A DNA stretch of 52,233 bases, taken from positions 1 to 52,233 of the forward strand of contig JAIXQM010000141.1 in assembly GCA_027485735.1 (NCBI GenBank), written 5' to 3'. Both the position numbers and the translations under genes were made by a program. The notes beneath the pieces are model-generated. The model searched no databases and had not been told where the DNA came from. It was given only the letters and a program-made list of their open reading frames with translations. Positions 52,194-52,233 of this stretch are shown here, piece by piece. The stretch's first letter is position 1. Each line of letters begins with the position of its first letter. Source of the stretch: Sphingomonadales bacterium (GTDB lineage Bacteria; Pseudomonadota; Alphaproteobacteria; Sphingomonadales; Sphingomonadaceae).

Positions 52194-52233
52194 AAGGCGG
52201 AACCGAGGGCGCGCGTTCGTCAAGATTGACCCA
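52165..52233 (-). CDS. C-terminal end of an upstream gene (cut by window edge)
   Basis: A frame open from the right edge ends at TGA 52167-52165 and reads WVNLDERAPSVPPYAGTEKS plus two residues. The composition is protein-like and the stop is just before the DHFR-like gene, as for a cotranscribed neighbour. I do not recognise the protein from 22 residues. Confidence 0.45.
   Translation of the reverse strand, partial: WVNLDERAPSVPPYAGTEKSQG

Overview
The window is a GC-rich, gene-dense chromosomal segment of an alphaproteobacterium, most likely of the order Sphingomonadales. Three proteins end in the PEPxxWA-CTERM sorting signal that is abundant in sphingomonads. Other lineage hints are a DUF3297 protein, a YlxR/L7Ae fusion next to nusA, and an rpmI-rplT-pheST cluster without infC beside it. 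I do not assign a genus. I recognise no tRNA, rRNA, CRISPR array, prophage or complete insertion sequence. The only mobile-like object is a 93-bp inverted-repeat element near the right end.

Layout. 1-5025 (minus strand) is a ribosome, GTPase and proline block: rplU, rpmA, obgE, proB, proA, nadD, rsfS, mostly with overlapping ends. 5237-6226 holds two small membrane proteins. 6456-16341 (plus strand) is the transcription and translation block rimP-nusA-ylxR-infB-rbfA-truB-rpsO-pnp. 16492-19185 holds a secreted protein, an RluA-type pseudouridine synthase, the fluoride channel crcB and a VOC-fold enzyme. 19182-23939 (minus strand) holds rpsF-rpsR-rplI, DUF3297, rarA, a YjbR-like gene, and then a separately promoted three-gene module (DUF433, DUF5615, RNase H-fold protein). 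24098-26676 holds a secreted protein, gluconokinase, superoxide dismutase and a small Cys protein coupled to leuA.

26673-33142 is the branched-chain amino-acid region: leuA with a candidate leader-peptide attenuator, then ilvB-ilvN-ilvC, interrupted by a DUF2721 gene and a PEPxxWA-CTERM gene. 33368-34588 holds a second PEPxxWA-CTERM gene behind a near-perfect sigma-54 promoter, and a small secreted protein. 34737-38702 holds miaA and serB (divergent with overlapping 5' ends), DUF2177, an acyltransferase, a DUF1295 methyltransferase-like protein and a ribbon-helix-helix protein. 38852-43459 (minus strand) holds a peroxiredoxin, a molybdenum hydroxylase large subunit, ferrochelatase and acetoacetyl-CoA reductase. 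43588-49753 holds yqgE, a 32-bp tandem repeat, a VOC-fold gene, and rpmI-rplT, a third PEPxxWA-CTERM gene, then pheS-pheT. 49827-52233 holds a CorC/TlyC transporter-like protein, a TonB-domain protein, the inverted-repeat element, a DHFR-like protein and the tail of one more gene.

Most of the window is housekeeping. The places most worth a second look are the DUF433/DUF5615/RNase H-fold module with an apparently leaderless promoter, the leuA leader, the sigma-54 promoter and shared AGTTAAC-type motifs in front of the PEPxxWA-CTERM genes, and the inverted-repeat element that supplies the stop codons of both flanking genes. Gene calls rest on recognising protein motifs by eye; promoters, terminators and attenuators are read from sequence pattern only.
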